DNA from: a virus
IMG/VR virus record: IMGVR_UViG_3300037459_000028
Span: 1 to 38,406 of that record
Reading direction: 5' to 3' (one strand)
DNA length: 38,406 nt
Position numbers and translations under genes: made by a program. The notes beneath the pieces are model-generated. The model saw only the letters and a list, made by a program, of their open reading frames with translations, had not been told where the DNA came from and ran no database searches. Positions 29,568 through 36,022 of the stretch are shown here, piece after piece. Position 1 is the stretch's first letter. Each line of letters begins with the position of its first letter.

Positions 29568-29902
29568 TGGGTACCCACCTCAAACCAGAATTTATGATCG
29601 TTAATAAATCCATCAAATTTAACGCCTATACTCATTAGTCTGAATGCGTCAGTGGAGTTTATAATCGCGCTGTAATCTGTTTTTTTCCATGAGCATTGGA
29701 ATGCAAACTGATCAACGCTTAACGCTCGCTTGCTTGAGTTGCAAGCCTTACATGATAGAACCAGATTATCCAAGCTGTCATCGCCGCCACTAACAATTGG
29801 CACTACATGATCAATCGTTGACGGGTCTTTAGCTCCGCAGTACCAGCAACTGTTTGGCATTGTAAACCTTAACTTTGCTTTCATTGTTTTAGTTACTGAC
29901 AT
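29558..29902 (-). CDS. HNH endonuclease next to O
   Basis: The 114-aa protein carries CWYCG (Cys19, Cys22), IDHVVPIVSGG (His32), NLVLSC and CKACNSSKR (Cys51, Cys54, Asn55). This is a complete zinc-bearing HNH domain of the McrA-like type. The start at 29902 has AAGGAG eight bases upstream and shares one base with the preceding stop (TAATG). It may be a replication- or recombination-linked nuclease or a homing enzyme; its place directly before O in the same transcript favours a phage role. Confidence 0.85.
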   Translation of the reverse strand: MSVTKTMKAKLRFTMPNSCWYCGAKDPSTIDHVVPIVSGGDDSLDNLVLSCKACNSSKRALSVDQFAFQCSWKKTDYSAIINSTDAFRLMSIGVKFDGFINDHKFWFEVGTQWQ

Positions 29903-30456
29903 TAATTTGACTCCTTGGTTAACGACATAATCCATGCCCGAAGCTCGATCATTTGAGGGCATAGATACATGGATGCCACGTAAGTATATAGTTTCGGGTA
30001 GTCGTGCTGCTTTCGGTTGATAAACCAGTTGGCATCAGACTCAGTTAAAAAGGCGCTTTTTACGATATCTTCATATTCCTCAACCCATATCAAGGAAAAC
30101 CCATCGATTGAGTCCCAGTGGCAGTCGAAACTTTCAATGAAATACTCTATCTTTTCTTCGCCGGTCATTTCTTCATTGCCACTATCACCATCTACCCATG
30201 CCTCAAATATTACGGGTAAGTCGTTAGCGTCACAGTCTAGATAGCTAACTATTTGCTCGTTTATTTCATCGCCAAACTCGCTGCACGCTACGCGAGATCC
30301 TTCATCGTTATCTATTATTTCAAACCTGTCGCTGTATCCGCTGTCGGTAACTCTTGTTCTTTTACATCGAACTTGCCATATCGGGTCTGCTGTGATTCGG
30401 TTGTCTTGAGTATTCATCTGCTCAGACATTTCAATCAAAAACTTTGGTATTTCCAT
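29902..30456 (-). CDS. Ead/Ea22-type phage accessory protein
   Basis: The 184-aa acidic protein opens with a beta-rich domain. Its C-terminus (SAFLTESDANWFINRKQHDY, then PKLYTYVASMYLCP) is the common phage motif F-x-T-E-x-x-A-x-x-x-I-x-x-x-x-H-x-Y-x-x-x-x-x-Y found at the ends of ead/Ea22-family and related prophage proteins. The function of that motif is not known. GAGGTG lies eight bases before the ATG. Confidence 0.65.
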   Translation of the reverse strand: MEIPKFLIEMSEQMNTQDNRITADPIWQVRCKRTRVTDSGYSDRFEIIDNDEGSRVACSEFGDEINEQIVSYLDCDANDLPVIFEAWVDGDSGNEEMTGEEKIEYFIESFDCHWDSIDGFSLIWVEEYEDIVKSAFLTESDANWFINRKQHDYPKLYTYVASMYLCPQMIELRAWIMSLTKESN

Positions 30457-30464
30457 GATATAAT
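30456..30464 (+). promoter_or_regulatory. Extended -10 promoter for a candidate OOP-like RNA
   Basis: TGATATAAT gives a perfect TATAAT (30459-30464) with the extended -10 TGn. No strong -35 box is needed for such promoters. It points rightward, against the surrounding leftward genes, and the terminator at 30486 follows within 50 bases. Confidence 0.55.
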
Positions 30465-30470
30465 CACCTC

Positions 30471-30509
30471 GTTGCTTTTAGTTTGCCCCTGTTCGAGCAG
30501 GGGTTTTTT
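30471..30509 (+). ncRNA. Candidate OOP-like antisense RNA
   Basis: A transcript from the extended -10 promoter would start near 30471 and end at the T run at 30509, so about 39 nt. It would be antisense to the leader and ribosome binding site of the 184-aa gene and to the stop codon of the RHH regulator gene. Lambda OOP RNA lies at the matching place between cII and O and controls cII mRNA. The RNA is inferred from promoter and terminator only. Confidence 0.5.
30486..30509 (+). terminator. Rho-independent terminator of the OOP-like RNA
   Basis: CCCCTG-TTCGAG-CAGGGG is followed by six Ts (30504-30509) on the plus strand. On the minus strand no T run follows, so it does not stop the leftward operon. 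Confidence 0.85.
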
Positions 30510-30726
30510 ATGCGTTGTAAAACGGTTCGTAAGTCGAAATTACATCAACACACTCTTCCATACTTTCTAGCTGAATGATTGAGGAAAATCTATTTAACCC
30601 CCTGTTTAGCGCCGCTCTTGCCACGACCGATTCACTTAGCCCCGTTTTTTCTGCGATGGTTTTTATCTCTGCTTTTGTTTTGTTGCTAAATCTAACGTTT
30701 AGCGGCTTCATTTTTGTAAGTGCCAT
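30508..30726 (-). CDS. Ribbon-helix-helix (Arc/MetJ-like) transcription regulator
   Basis: The 72-aa protein has the RHH plan: a beta strand PLNVRFSN, helix A (KTKAEIKTIAEKTG), then helix B (SESVVARAALNRGLNRF). Such dimers bind short operators with the strand in the major groove. Its promoter at 30755-30783 holds an inverted repeat between the -10 and -35 boxes, so it is probably autorepressed. It stands between the early small genes and the replication genes, where lambda has cII. AAGGAATTACC precedes the ATG. Confidence 0.85.
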   Translation of the reverse strand: MALTKMKPLNVRFSNKTKAEIKTIAEKTGLSESVVARAALNRGLNRFSSIIQLESMEECVDVISTYEPFYNA

Positions 30727-30746
30727 GGTAATTCCTTATTGATTAA

Positions 30747-30783
30747 CTTAATTAAGTGTACGCACGTTGTGTATGTACGTCAA
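30747..30783 (-). promoter_or_regulatory. Promoter and operator of the RHH regulator gene
   Basis: On the minus strand TTGACG (30778-30783) and TACACT (30755-30760) are 17 bases apart, a good sigma70 match. An inverted repeat GTACGCAC-GTTGT-GTATGTAC (30758-30778, two mispairs) fills the spacer, and the palindrome CTTAATTAAG (30747-30756) overlaps the -10 region. The pairing fits a repressor that blocks RNA polymerase. Confidence 0.75.
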
Positions 30784-30809
30784 CACTTTGATTGATTTAT
30801 TTTGGCCGT

Positions 30810-30830
30810 AAAAAAGCCCGACAAGCGGGC
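30810..30830 (-). terminator. Terminator of the first segment of the leftward operon
   Basis: On the minus strand GCCCG-CTTGT-CGGGC is followed by six Ts. It lies after the gene at 30846 and before the RHH promoter, so it splits the leftward operon as tR1 does in lambda. Read-through into the replication genes would need antitermination or the RHH promoter. Confidence 0.8.
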
Positions 30831-30845
30831 AATTGGTTTGGTGGG

Positions 30846-31067
30846 CTAGACTTGGTATCCGTGTGGCGTTTCTTCACCATATACTTTTTTGATGTTTTCT
30901 TTCGAATAGTGGTGCTTATCTTCTAAATCTGCTTCGTTTAACTGTGCTACTGTTTTCTTTTCGGTGCCGGCGTGCTTAGATTCCCAGCACATAAATTCAC
31001 CGTGATAACAGCTAGCGCAACCACATTGGTCGCAAACTTCAATTAATCGTTTTTCGTCTAACATCAT
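30846..31067 (-). CDS. Small Cys-rich phage protein
   Basis: The 73-aa protein has CDQCGCASCYHGEFMCWESK followed by HAGTEKKTVAQL, a pattern known from small proteins of gammaproteobacterial phages with unknown role. The five cysteines and one histidine suggest metal binding. AAGGGG lies before the two adjacent ATG codons, and either could be used. Confidence 0.7.
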   Translation of the reverse strand: MMLDEKRLIEVCDQCGCASCYHGEFMCWESKHAGTEKKTVAQLNEADLEDKHHYSKENIKKVYGEETPHGYQV

Positions 31068-31076
31068 TCTTCCCCT

Positions 31077-31451
31077 TTATCGGTCATAGTTTAGTGGTGG
31101 TGTTGGTAGTGGCTGCCAGTGGGTTACCTTGCTTCCTACGTCAGGGCTAAAGACGTCGCCATTAAAACCGCAATTCCATTGGTAGTGAGATTTACCTAAG
31201 TCGTTTTGCTCTTCAAGATAACACCAGTAACGCCCTATTTCTTCAGGAAGTTCGTCTTCAACGCTTATCCATTTATCTTTTGAGTTATTATCAAACATAT
31301 CTGCGTAAAACAGCTCCAACCATTCTGACCACTTTTTAATTCTTTCGTCATAATCATGACTCATCAAGCAATCATCTTTTCCTGGCGACATCATTCCAGT
31401 TTCTTTGTAAAACTTAGCGGCCATGTATTCGAATCTTTCGTTAGAGTTCAT
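31077..31451 (-). CDS. DUF551-containing protein
   Basis: The 124-aa protein ends in the DUF551 pattern (KWISVEDELPEEIGRYWCYL, then VTHWQPLPTPP). The N-terminal 60 residues are helical. The DUF551 module is common in phages and prophages and has no known function. The start at 31451 is chosen because GAGGA stands nine bases upstream; an ATG at 31460 abuts it. Confidence 0.8.
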   Translation of the reverse strand: MNSNERFEYMAAKFYKETGMMSPGKDDCLMSHDYDERIKKWSEWLELFYADMFDNNSKDKWISVEDELPEEIGRYWCYLEEQNDLGKSHYQWNCGFNGDVFSPDVGSKVTHWQPLPTPPLNYDR

Positions 31452-31463
31452 TTTTGTCATTCC

Positions 31464-31613
31464 TCAATGTGTGTTAGTTCTGCCCGATTTGACGAGCTGG
31501 TTTTTATTCATTCGCATAGGGGTGGTCATTGAACGCGCTGTGCTTTTCTCGCCACAACGCTCAAAGACTATATTGTAATACCCAAATGTGTGCTTGCGCT
31601 TAGGTTTGGGCAT
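31464..31613 (-). CDS. Small basic protein, unknown
   Basis: The 49-aa ORF starts at 31613 just after the stop of the upstream gene and is basic (MPKPKRKHTFGYYNIVFERC). Its stop overlaps the ribosome binding site of the DUF551 gene. The only likely ribosome binding site is GGGA eight bases before the ATG. It fills what would otherwise be a gap in a tightly packed operon. Confidence 0.5.
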   Translation of the reverse strand: MPKPKRKHTFGYYNIVFERCGEKSTARSMTTPMRMNKNQLVKSGRTNTH

Positions 31614-31616
31614 GAT

Positions 31617-31826
31617 TTAGTCCCATATTTCTTTAAGATCTTCACGTAGCAAAGCCGCGTTTTCAGCCTTAACAATGCGCTTATGCATCTCACAGCTAAT
31701 TTTAGTTTTGATCGACTTGTTAGCTTCGTGAATGCGTTTGAGTGATTTATCAGCCAGGCTTTGAGAATCTTTCTTGCTGATTCGAGACTTCTTGTTCTTG
31801 GTTAAGTTTATTGCGAAATCTGCCAT
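31617..31826 (-). CDS. Lys-rich helical protein, unknown
   Basis: The 69-aa basic protein is helical (SLKRIHEANKSIKTKISCEM). GGAG in the end of the upstream gene stands eight bases before its ATG. It may bind nucleic acid; no family is recognised. Confidence 0.6.
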   Translation of the reverse strand: MADFAINLTKNKKSRISKKDSQSLADKSLKRIHEANKSIKTKISCEMHKRIVKAENAALLREDLKEIWD

Positions 31827-31827
31827 T

Positions 31828-31989
31828 TTATTGCTCCAGTGATTTTTTGATTGATTGGTTAGCTACTGACTTTGCTTGCTTTTCTTCACGTGTTTGATTG
31901 AAGGCGTTCATTGGTCCGCCAGTAACTAGCAACTTAGGGATCCACTTCGTAAACTGGTCTTTGTAAGTTATTTCGCCGCGCTTGTTCAT
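31828..31989 (-). CDS. Small protein, unknown
   Basis: The 53-aa ORF starts at 31989, overlapping the stop of the Cro-like gene by four bases (ATGA). Its ORF continues to TAA at 31828, one base before the next gene. The sequence (YKDQFTKWIPKLLVTGGPMN, then a Lys/Gln-rich helix) has no family I know. The overlap supports coupled translation from the Cro-like gene. Confidence 0.55.
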   Translation of the reverse strand: MNKRGEITYKDQFTKWIPKLLVTGGPMNAFNQTREEKQAKSVANQSIKKSLEQ

Positions 31990-32201
31990 GATGCGCCGCC
32001 TTCCTTAATGAATTTAATTTTAAAGCCAAGAACCTTGGCAACATGAGCAACATCTGAAACCTTGGCTGATGTATCGCCGCGGTAAACTCTAGATACCCGC
32101 TCATAACTAATGTCGCATGCTTTGGTTAGTTCCATTACTCCGCCCATGCCAGCGTCTTCTGTTGCTTCCTGGATGACTCGTTTTAACTCTCTGCTTTCCA
32201 T
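31986..32201 (-). CDS. Cro-like HTH regulator
   Basis: The 71-aa protein contains an XRE-type helix-turn-helix (VMELTKACDISYERVSRVYR, then VSDVAHVAKVLGFKIKF). It is the first gene of the leftward operon and lies next to the divergent control region, where lambda has cro. No CI-like partner is found on the other side. It would bind the operator between its own promoter boxes. The leader before the ATG (AGGAATTAAA) holds a good ribosome binding site. Confidence 0.82.
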   Translation of the reverse strand: MESRELKRVIQEATEDAGMGGVMELTKACDISYERVSRVYRGDTSAKVSDVAHVAKVLGFKIKFIKEGGAS

Positions 32202-32231
32202 TTTAATTCCTAATGTGTGGTTGATGGGTTT

Positions 32232-32260
32232 AAATTACACTTATATATGTATATTGTCAA
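32232..32260 (-). promoter_or_regulatory. Leftward early promoter with operator
   Basis: On the minus strand a perfect TTGACA (32255-32260) and TAATTT (32232-32237) are 17 bases apart. The inverted repeat TACA-N8-TGTA (32236-32251) sits in the spacer, a normal size for an HTH repressor site. The palindromes GCTTTAAAGC (32320-32329) and GTTTAAAC (32339-32346) lie on the rightward side, where I see no clear promoter. Confidence 0.65.
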
Positions 32261-32368
32261 ATTCTACTATATTTAAATTAATTTGATAAAGCTATTGCAA
32301 TGGATGGTTAAAGTGGTAAGCTTTAAAGCATCAAAAACGTTTAAACAAAAATAATTAAGGTGACTAAC

Positions 32369-32698
32369 ATGAACAACGACAAGAAAGAAACATTCGAAGT
32401 GGAATTATTTATTCATGCTGCCCATTATAACGAAAATTTCTGCGTGTTTACCTGCGACATGTCAGAACATGGTCACGTGCTTTTAGGCTCTCAGGTTGTA
32501 ACGCTTAAAGCGCCAACTAAAGACCCGGTAGAGGCCGAGATTGAAATGCTCGACAAGAAAGAAGCTTCATTAATTAAAGCACACCTGGCAGCGCTTCACG
32601 CCATTCAATGCCGCAAGAATGATTTGCTTTGCCTTGAAAACAAATATCATGATCCTGATGATATTCTTTCAACTCTTAACGCTGAGGTTAATGAATAA
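32369..32698 (+). CDS. Conserved early phage protein, unknown
   Basis: The 109-aa protein begins with a beta-rich part (KETFEVELFIHAAHYNENFC, then MSEHGHVLLGSQVVTLKAP) followed by a helical coiled coil. Similar proteins lie first in early operons of other phages and have no known function. AAGGTGACTAAC precedes the ATG at 32369. It ends as TAATG on the next start. Confidence 0.65.
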   Translation: MNNDKKETFEVELFIHAAHYNENFCVFTCDMSEHGHVLLGSQVVTLKAPTKDPVEAEIEMLDKKEASLIKAHLAALHAIQCRKNDLLCLENKYHDPDDILSTLNAEVNE

Positions 32699-32970
32699 TG
32701 GATAGCCTACTATCTCGCAAATGTTACGCAACTAACGAGCTGGCAGTTGCCGGAGCCATCGAGCAAATGGTGCAGCATGAAACGCTAGGCGATAAAGTTA
32801 GCGCCAAAAATTCAGCGTTAAGGCATCAAGCTAGAGTGCAAGCGAGAGTTGATTCAGATCAAAGGCACCGCGAGTTAATGGCCAAGCTACGAAATCAGAA
32901 TATCGAAGCTATCAAAGTTAAGAAATTGACTAGCGAAATGGTTTATCCGAAGGGCTCAAGGCACGAATAA
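32698..32970 (+). CDS. Small helical protein, unknown
   Basis: The 90-aa protein starts on the previous stop (TAATG), which suggests coupling. It is helical and rich in Arg, His and Gln (RHQARVQARVDSDQRHREL). It is directly upstream of the Sak4-type gene, so it could belong to the recombination module. No family is recognised. Confidence 0.6.
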   Translation: MDSLLSRKCYATNELAVAGAIEQMVQHETLGDKVSAKNSALRHQARVQARVDSDQRHRELMAKLRNQNIEAIKVKKLTSEMVYPKGSRHE

Positions 32971-32980
32971 GGAGTTTATT

Positions 32981-33628
32981 ATGAGCTATCCAGTGATGGT
33001 ATTAGGTGAAAGCGGAAGCGGTAAAACTCGCTCTCTTAAGAACCTTAACCCAAGTGAAACAATATTGATTCAGCCAATTAAAAAGCCGTTACCATTTCGC
33101 GCTAAAGGCTGGGATAAGTTCGATATGAAAAATAAAACGGGCTCCGTCCTTCGAACTGATGATTACAATGTAATAAAGATGATTTGCATAAACGCCCACA
33201 AGAAAGGCATTAAGCAAGTAATTATTGATGATGCTCAATACATCATGCTTAACGAGTCTTTACGGCGCAGTGATGAAACGGGCTTTCGTAAATTTACCGA
33301 TATGGCGAAGGGTTATGTTGACTTAATAACCACCATCGCAAACTGTGAAAGCGATCTGATTGTTTACTTTATGACGCACACAGAAGAAAACGATCAAGGC
33401 AAGGTGACAGCCAAAACAGTTGGCAAGATGATTAGTAGCCAAGTATGCCTTGAGGGCTTATTTAGCATCGTGTTGCGCTGCATGTCATCAGACGGTCGAC
33501 ACTTTTTTACAACGAAAACCAGCGGGATGGACTGTGTAAAAACGCCCGAAGAAATGTTTGAATCAGACCAAATTGAAAACGATTTACTTATTACAACTAA
33601 CGCAATTAACGAATATTACGGAGTATAA
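32981..33628 (+). CDS. Sak4-type RecA/Rad51-like ATPase (AAA_24)
   Basis: The 215-aa protein has a Walker A GESGSGKT (residues 9-16) and a Walker B VIIDDAQ (residues 80-86), and the overall pattern of the AAA_24 family that includes the phage Sak4 single-strand annealing proteins. These short RecA-like proteins work with a cognate SSB in phage recombination. The next gene is an SSB-like protein, which supports this. AAGGAGTTTATT precedes the ATG. Confidence 0.82.
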   Translation: MSYPVMVLGESGSGKTRSLKNLNPSETILIQPIKKPLPFRAKGWDKFDMKNKTGSVLRTDDYNVIKMICINAHKKGIKQVIIDDAQYIMLNESLRRSDETGFRKFTDMAKGYVDLITTIANCESDLIVYFMTHTEENDQGKVTAKTVGKMISSQVCLEGLFSIVLRCMSSDGRHFFTTKTSGMDCVKTPEEMFESDQIENDLLITTNAINEYYGV

Positions 33629-33630
33629 CT

Positions 33631-34236
33631 ATGACAGTATTAATGACATTCAACAAAGAAGAAGCGGTTCAAGCAGGCTCATCAATGGGCATTACAGAAT
33701 CAGGAGCCTACATTGGCACTCTTGAAGCTTTTTCATTCACCAAGGCTAGTAACGCGGCAGGTATCGAATTTACTCTTAACAGTCCAGATGGTAAGGCTCA
33801 GTTTTTATCTTTGTACCACACCAAAAAAGATGGGTCAGTAAACCCTATGGGTAAAAACATGATTCAAGCAATCATGGGGCTATTGCAAATTAATCAAATA
33901 ACTGGGGTGGACACTGGCAAGAAAGATTACAGCGGCGGCACTGTTTTAACCGTTCCCGAGTTTGAAGGTCGCGAAATCGGCCTGATATTGCAAAAAGAGC
34001 TAACAACTAAGAGTGATGGATCGGATGGTTACAGCTTTGATATTAAAATGGCCTTCCACCACGGCACGCGAAAAACTCTACTGGAACTCATGGGTAATAA
34101 GCCGGCGGTTACGGTTGATAAGATAGTTAGCACGCTAAAGGATAAAGATTCTCGCAAGCCTCAAGGCGGTAATATGGGCTTTCAGCAAGAGGTGCCACAA
34201 AGCGAGATGCCAGCCGACTTTGATAGCTGGGGCTAA
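33631..34236 (+). CDS. Single-stranded DNA-binding protein partner of Sak4
   Basis: The 201-aa protein reads as an OB-fold N-terminal domain (YIGTLEAFSFTKASNAAGIE, then FTLNSPDGKAQFLSLYHTKK). A flexible tail ends in PADFDSWG, an acidic, aromatic tip like those SSB proteins use to bind partners. It directly follows the Sak4-type gene, an arrangement known from Sak4/SSB pairs in other phages. It probably coats single-stranded DNA during replication and recombination. Confidence 0.75.
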   Translation: MTVLMTFNKEEAVQAGSSMGITESGAYIGTLEAFSFTKASNAAGIEFTLNSPDGKAQFLSLYHTKKDGSVNPMGKNMIQAIMGLLQINQITGVDTGKKDYSGGTVLTVPEFEGREIGLILQKELTTKSDGSDGYSFDIKMAFHHGTRKTLLELMGNKPAVTVDKIVSTLKDKDSRKPQGGNMGFQQEVPQSEMPADFDSWG

Positions 34237-34348
34237 CCAACAACCGCCGCGTTAACCGCGCGGCATAGACGAAGGTCGTAGATACAAAACAATAAACAAA
34301 GCTTACTATTATGGGTAAGCCAACTTAACAAGTAGAAGCGAGAACGAT
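34237..34348. other. Short gene-free stretch with hairpins
   Basis: The 112 bases hold two hairpins, CCGCG/CGCGG near the start and GCTTAC/GTAAGC near 34300-34319, but no T run, gene or clear promoter. Confidence 0.4.
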
Positions 34349-34546
34349 ATGAGCATTGAACAAGTAAACAAAAAATTCCCAGTAGGCACCAAAGTTAAAT
34401 ATTACCCAATAATGGGTTTTGATAAATTCTCTGAGCATGAGATTAATTCGGAACCTTGGGAGCTTGGCCACGGTGACATTGTTATTAAAGTTACCGACAA
34501 ATCGGGTGGCGTTTGCGTTGATCACTTAGAGGTTATTGGTGGGTAA
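34349..34546 (+). CDS. Small SH3-like protein, unknown
   Basis: The 65-aa protein is beta-rich (FPVGTKVKYYPIMGFDKFSE, then GDIVIKVTDKSGGVCVDHLE) and has the look of a small SH3-like barrel. GCGAGAACGAT precedes the ATG. The stop is one base before the next ATG. No function is recognised. Confidence 0.65.
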   Translation: MSIEQVNKKFPVGTKVKYYPIMGFDKFSEHEINSEPWELGHGDIVIKVTDKSGGVCVDHLEVIGG

Positions 34547-34547
34547 T

Positions 34548-34808
34548 ATGAAATTCCTAATCCAAGGTCATGAGCCCAAAGAGCGCGTAGAGATAATTAT
34601 CAGCTTCACCAAAATGGATAGTGAGGATATGCAACAAGCAATCATTGATCACTTAACTCGGGGCTTCTCAATTAGCCAAAGCGCAAAGATAAACGGGGTT
34701 GCTCAGTCCAATCTAAACCGAGATATAATAAAGTTGAATGTTATCGCTGGGAAGATCGAGGCGGTAAAAGAGCTGGATTGGGCCAAGTTTAACAAATCAC
34801 TTAACTGA
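34548..34808 (+). CDS. PapB/KorA-like HTH protein
   Basis: The 86-aa protein has AIIDHLTRGFSISQSAKING followed by VAQSNLNRDIIKLNVIAGKI. This matches the helix-turn-helix pattern of PapB/FocB- and KorA-like regulators (a -DYL-x-x-G-x-S start, then a recognition helix with Q/N). It probably regulates the following operon. The start at 34548 is used because the previous gene stops at 34546. The 14-bp dyad motif (34796-34809) overlaps its last codons. Confidence 0.7.
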   Translation: MKFLIQGHEPKERVEIIISFTKMDSEDMQQAIIDHLTRGFSISQSAKINGVAQSNLNRDIIKLNVIAGKIEAVKELDWAKFNKSLN

Positions 34809-34809
34809 T
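34796..34809. repeat. Dyad-symmetric 14-bp motif, copy 2
   Basis: ATCACTTAACTGAT at the end of the HTH gene stands 17 bases before the start at 34827. With its flanks it matches the copy near 8621 over 18 bases (AAATCACTTAACTGATGT, 34794-34811). Confidence 0.6.
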
Positions 34810-34826
34810 GTAAAACGGAGAATAAA

Positions 34827-34961
34827 ATGAATTGGGCAGAATTTTTTAGCGAGCTGGGTTGGTTTATCGTAATCGGTGTTGTTCTTGATGTATGCCTACT
34901 CGACGGGTTATTCACCAGCGCAATTGCCACCCGCATATCCGGTGACAAAGATAAAGACTAA
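34827..34961 (+). CDS. Tiny membrane protein
   Basis: The 44-aa ORF starts at 34827 after CGGAGAATAAA. Residues about 12-32 (FIVIGVVLDVCLLDGLF) form one predicted membrane segment with a charged C-terminus (SGDKDKD). Such tiny phage proteins may be holin-like or superinfection-exclusion factors; no family is recognised. Confidence 0.55.
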   Translation: MNWAEFFSELGWFIVIGVVLDVCLLDGLFTSAIATRISGDKDKD

Positions 34962-34995
34962 CTTTTAACGCGCCTACGGGCGCAAAGGAACTAAC

Positions 34996-35193
34996 ATGAC
35001 AAACCATAAACTAAATATCGTAAAATTGGCCGACCTAATAGCCGAGACAGAAGAAAGCCAGCTATATTTAACCAATACGCACTCGCTGGTTATATTGAAT
35101 ACCCTTGTACTTGCCCATGCTATAATCACAGACACAAATCCTATCTATTACACGCAGGATAAACCAGAGGAGGCAAAGGATTATGCTGACTAA
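34996..35193 (+). CDS. Hypothetical protein
   Basis: The 65-aa protein is helical with a hydrophobic middle (LVILNTLVLAHAIITDTN) and an acidic end. AAAGGAACTAAC precedes the ATG. A candidate extended -10 promoter (35118-35126) lies inside its coding sequence and points to the lysis genes. No family is recognised. Confidence 0.6.
   Translation: MTNHKLNIVKLADLIAETEESQLYLTNTHSLVILNTLVLAHAIITDTNPIYYTQDKPEEAKDYAD
35118..35126 (+). promoter_or_regulatory. Possible extended -10 promoter for the lysis genes
   Basis: TGCTATAAT contains a perfect TATAAT (35121-35126) with TGn in front. TTGAAT stands 20 bases upstream, too far for a normal -35. The site would transcribe the tiny membrane protein, endolysin and holin genes. 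Confidence 0.35.
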
Positions 35194-35308
35194 CTTTGAG
35201 ATAGTAGGTTACGCACTAGCTTTAACCGTTGGCGCAGTATCTATACTGGGTATTGGCGCTGTTTTAGTTATATGTTTAGTTAAAAAATTTGGAGAAGATG
35301 ATGAGTAA
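35183..35308 (+). CDS. Tiny membrane protein before endolysin
   Basis: The 41-aa ORF starts at 35183 with GAGGAGGCAAAGGATT upstream. Its core (ALALTVGAVSILGIGAVLVI) is a membrane helix and the C-terminus is charged. It overlaps the end of the previous gene and the start of the endolysin, so it is probably translated with the lysis genes. It may be a small holin or a holin partner; this is inference. Confidence 0.55.
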   Translation: MLTNFEIVGYALALTVGAVSILGIGAVLVICLVKKFGEDDE

Positions 35309-35651
35309 ATTATCAAAACATTTTGACCGAAAAGAATTCGCCTGCAAAGACAATTGCGGATTTAATACAGTCGACGCCGAGCTAATGGCAATACTTGAAG
35401 ATTTGCGAGAAAAATTTCAGCGCCCCGTAAGAGTCAATTCTGCGTGTCGTTGCGAGAAAGATAACGCTCGCGTTGGTGGCGCAAAAAACAGCCAGCATTT
35501 AACCGGTAAGGCCGCTGACATAACAGTTGACGACATATCACCGATGGGCGTTTATAGTTATTTAACCGGCAAATATCCTGATAGCTACGGCATTGGCCGC
35601 TACAAAACGTTTACGCATGTTGATAGCAGATCGAATAAGGCGAGGTGGTAA
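35301..35651 (+). CDS. Endolysin, peptidase M15A-like
   Basis: The 116-aa protein follows the Peptidase_M15A pattern. It starts with HFDRKEFACKDNCGFNTVD, then RVNSACRCEKDNARVGG, then the zinc site SQHLTGKAADI (His66, Asp73) and THVDSR (His106, Asp108). It would cut the L-Ala-D-Glu or D-Ala peptide bonds of peptidoglycan. No signal peptide is seen, so release needs the holin encoded next. The start at 35301 follows GGAG at the usual six-base spacing; an ATG at 35298 also exists. Confidence 0.88.
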   Translation: MSKLSKHFDRKEFACKDNCGFNTVDAELMAILEDLREKFQRPVRVNSACRCEKDNARVGGAKNSQHLTGKAADITVDDISPMGVYSYLTGKYPDSYGIGRYKTFTHVDSRSNKARW

Positions 35652-35652
35652 T

Positions 35653-36021
35653 ATGTGGGGTGCAATTAAAAGTATTTTCTCAGGCGGGGGCGTGGTCAAG
35701 TCAATTGAGAATATCGCATCCGAATGGATTGAGACTGACTTAGAAAGTGCAGAAGCTAAGGTGCTTATGGTTAAGACGCTTGACCCCAATGGCTTAATGC
35801 GTCGAGATTTATCCAACAGAATTACCAGCTTATATACTTTGTACATAGTGGTTGCTTTGATATTATTGATTTGTGAGAGCTTTGGTCTTGGTGATGTAAA
35901 ATCAATAGCTATAGCAACCACCAAGGTCACTGATTTGTTTGTTCCGATTACCACACTTTTCGGCGTGATAGTCAGCGCTAGCTTTGGGGTTAACTACGCC
36001 AACACCAAGCAGGGGAAATAA
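35653..36021 (+). CDS. Holin, 3TM GTA-holin-like
   Basis: The 122-aa protein starts WGAIKSIFSGGGVVKSIENI and has two clear membrane stretches (LYTLYIVVALILLICESFG and TDLFVPITTLFGVIVSASFG) plus a possible third. This fits the family of holins described from gene-transfer agents (GTA_holin_3TM). It follows the endolysin. GAGGTGGTAAT precedes the ATG at 35653. Confidence 0.75.
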   Translation: MWGAIKSIFSGGGVVKSIENIASEWIETDLESAEAKVLMVKTLDPNGLMRRDLSNRITSLYTLYIVVALILLICESFGLGDVKSIAIATTKVTDLFVPITTLFGVIVSASFGVNYANTKQGK

Positions 36022-36022
36022 C

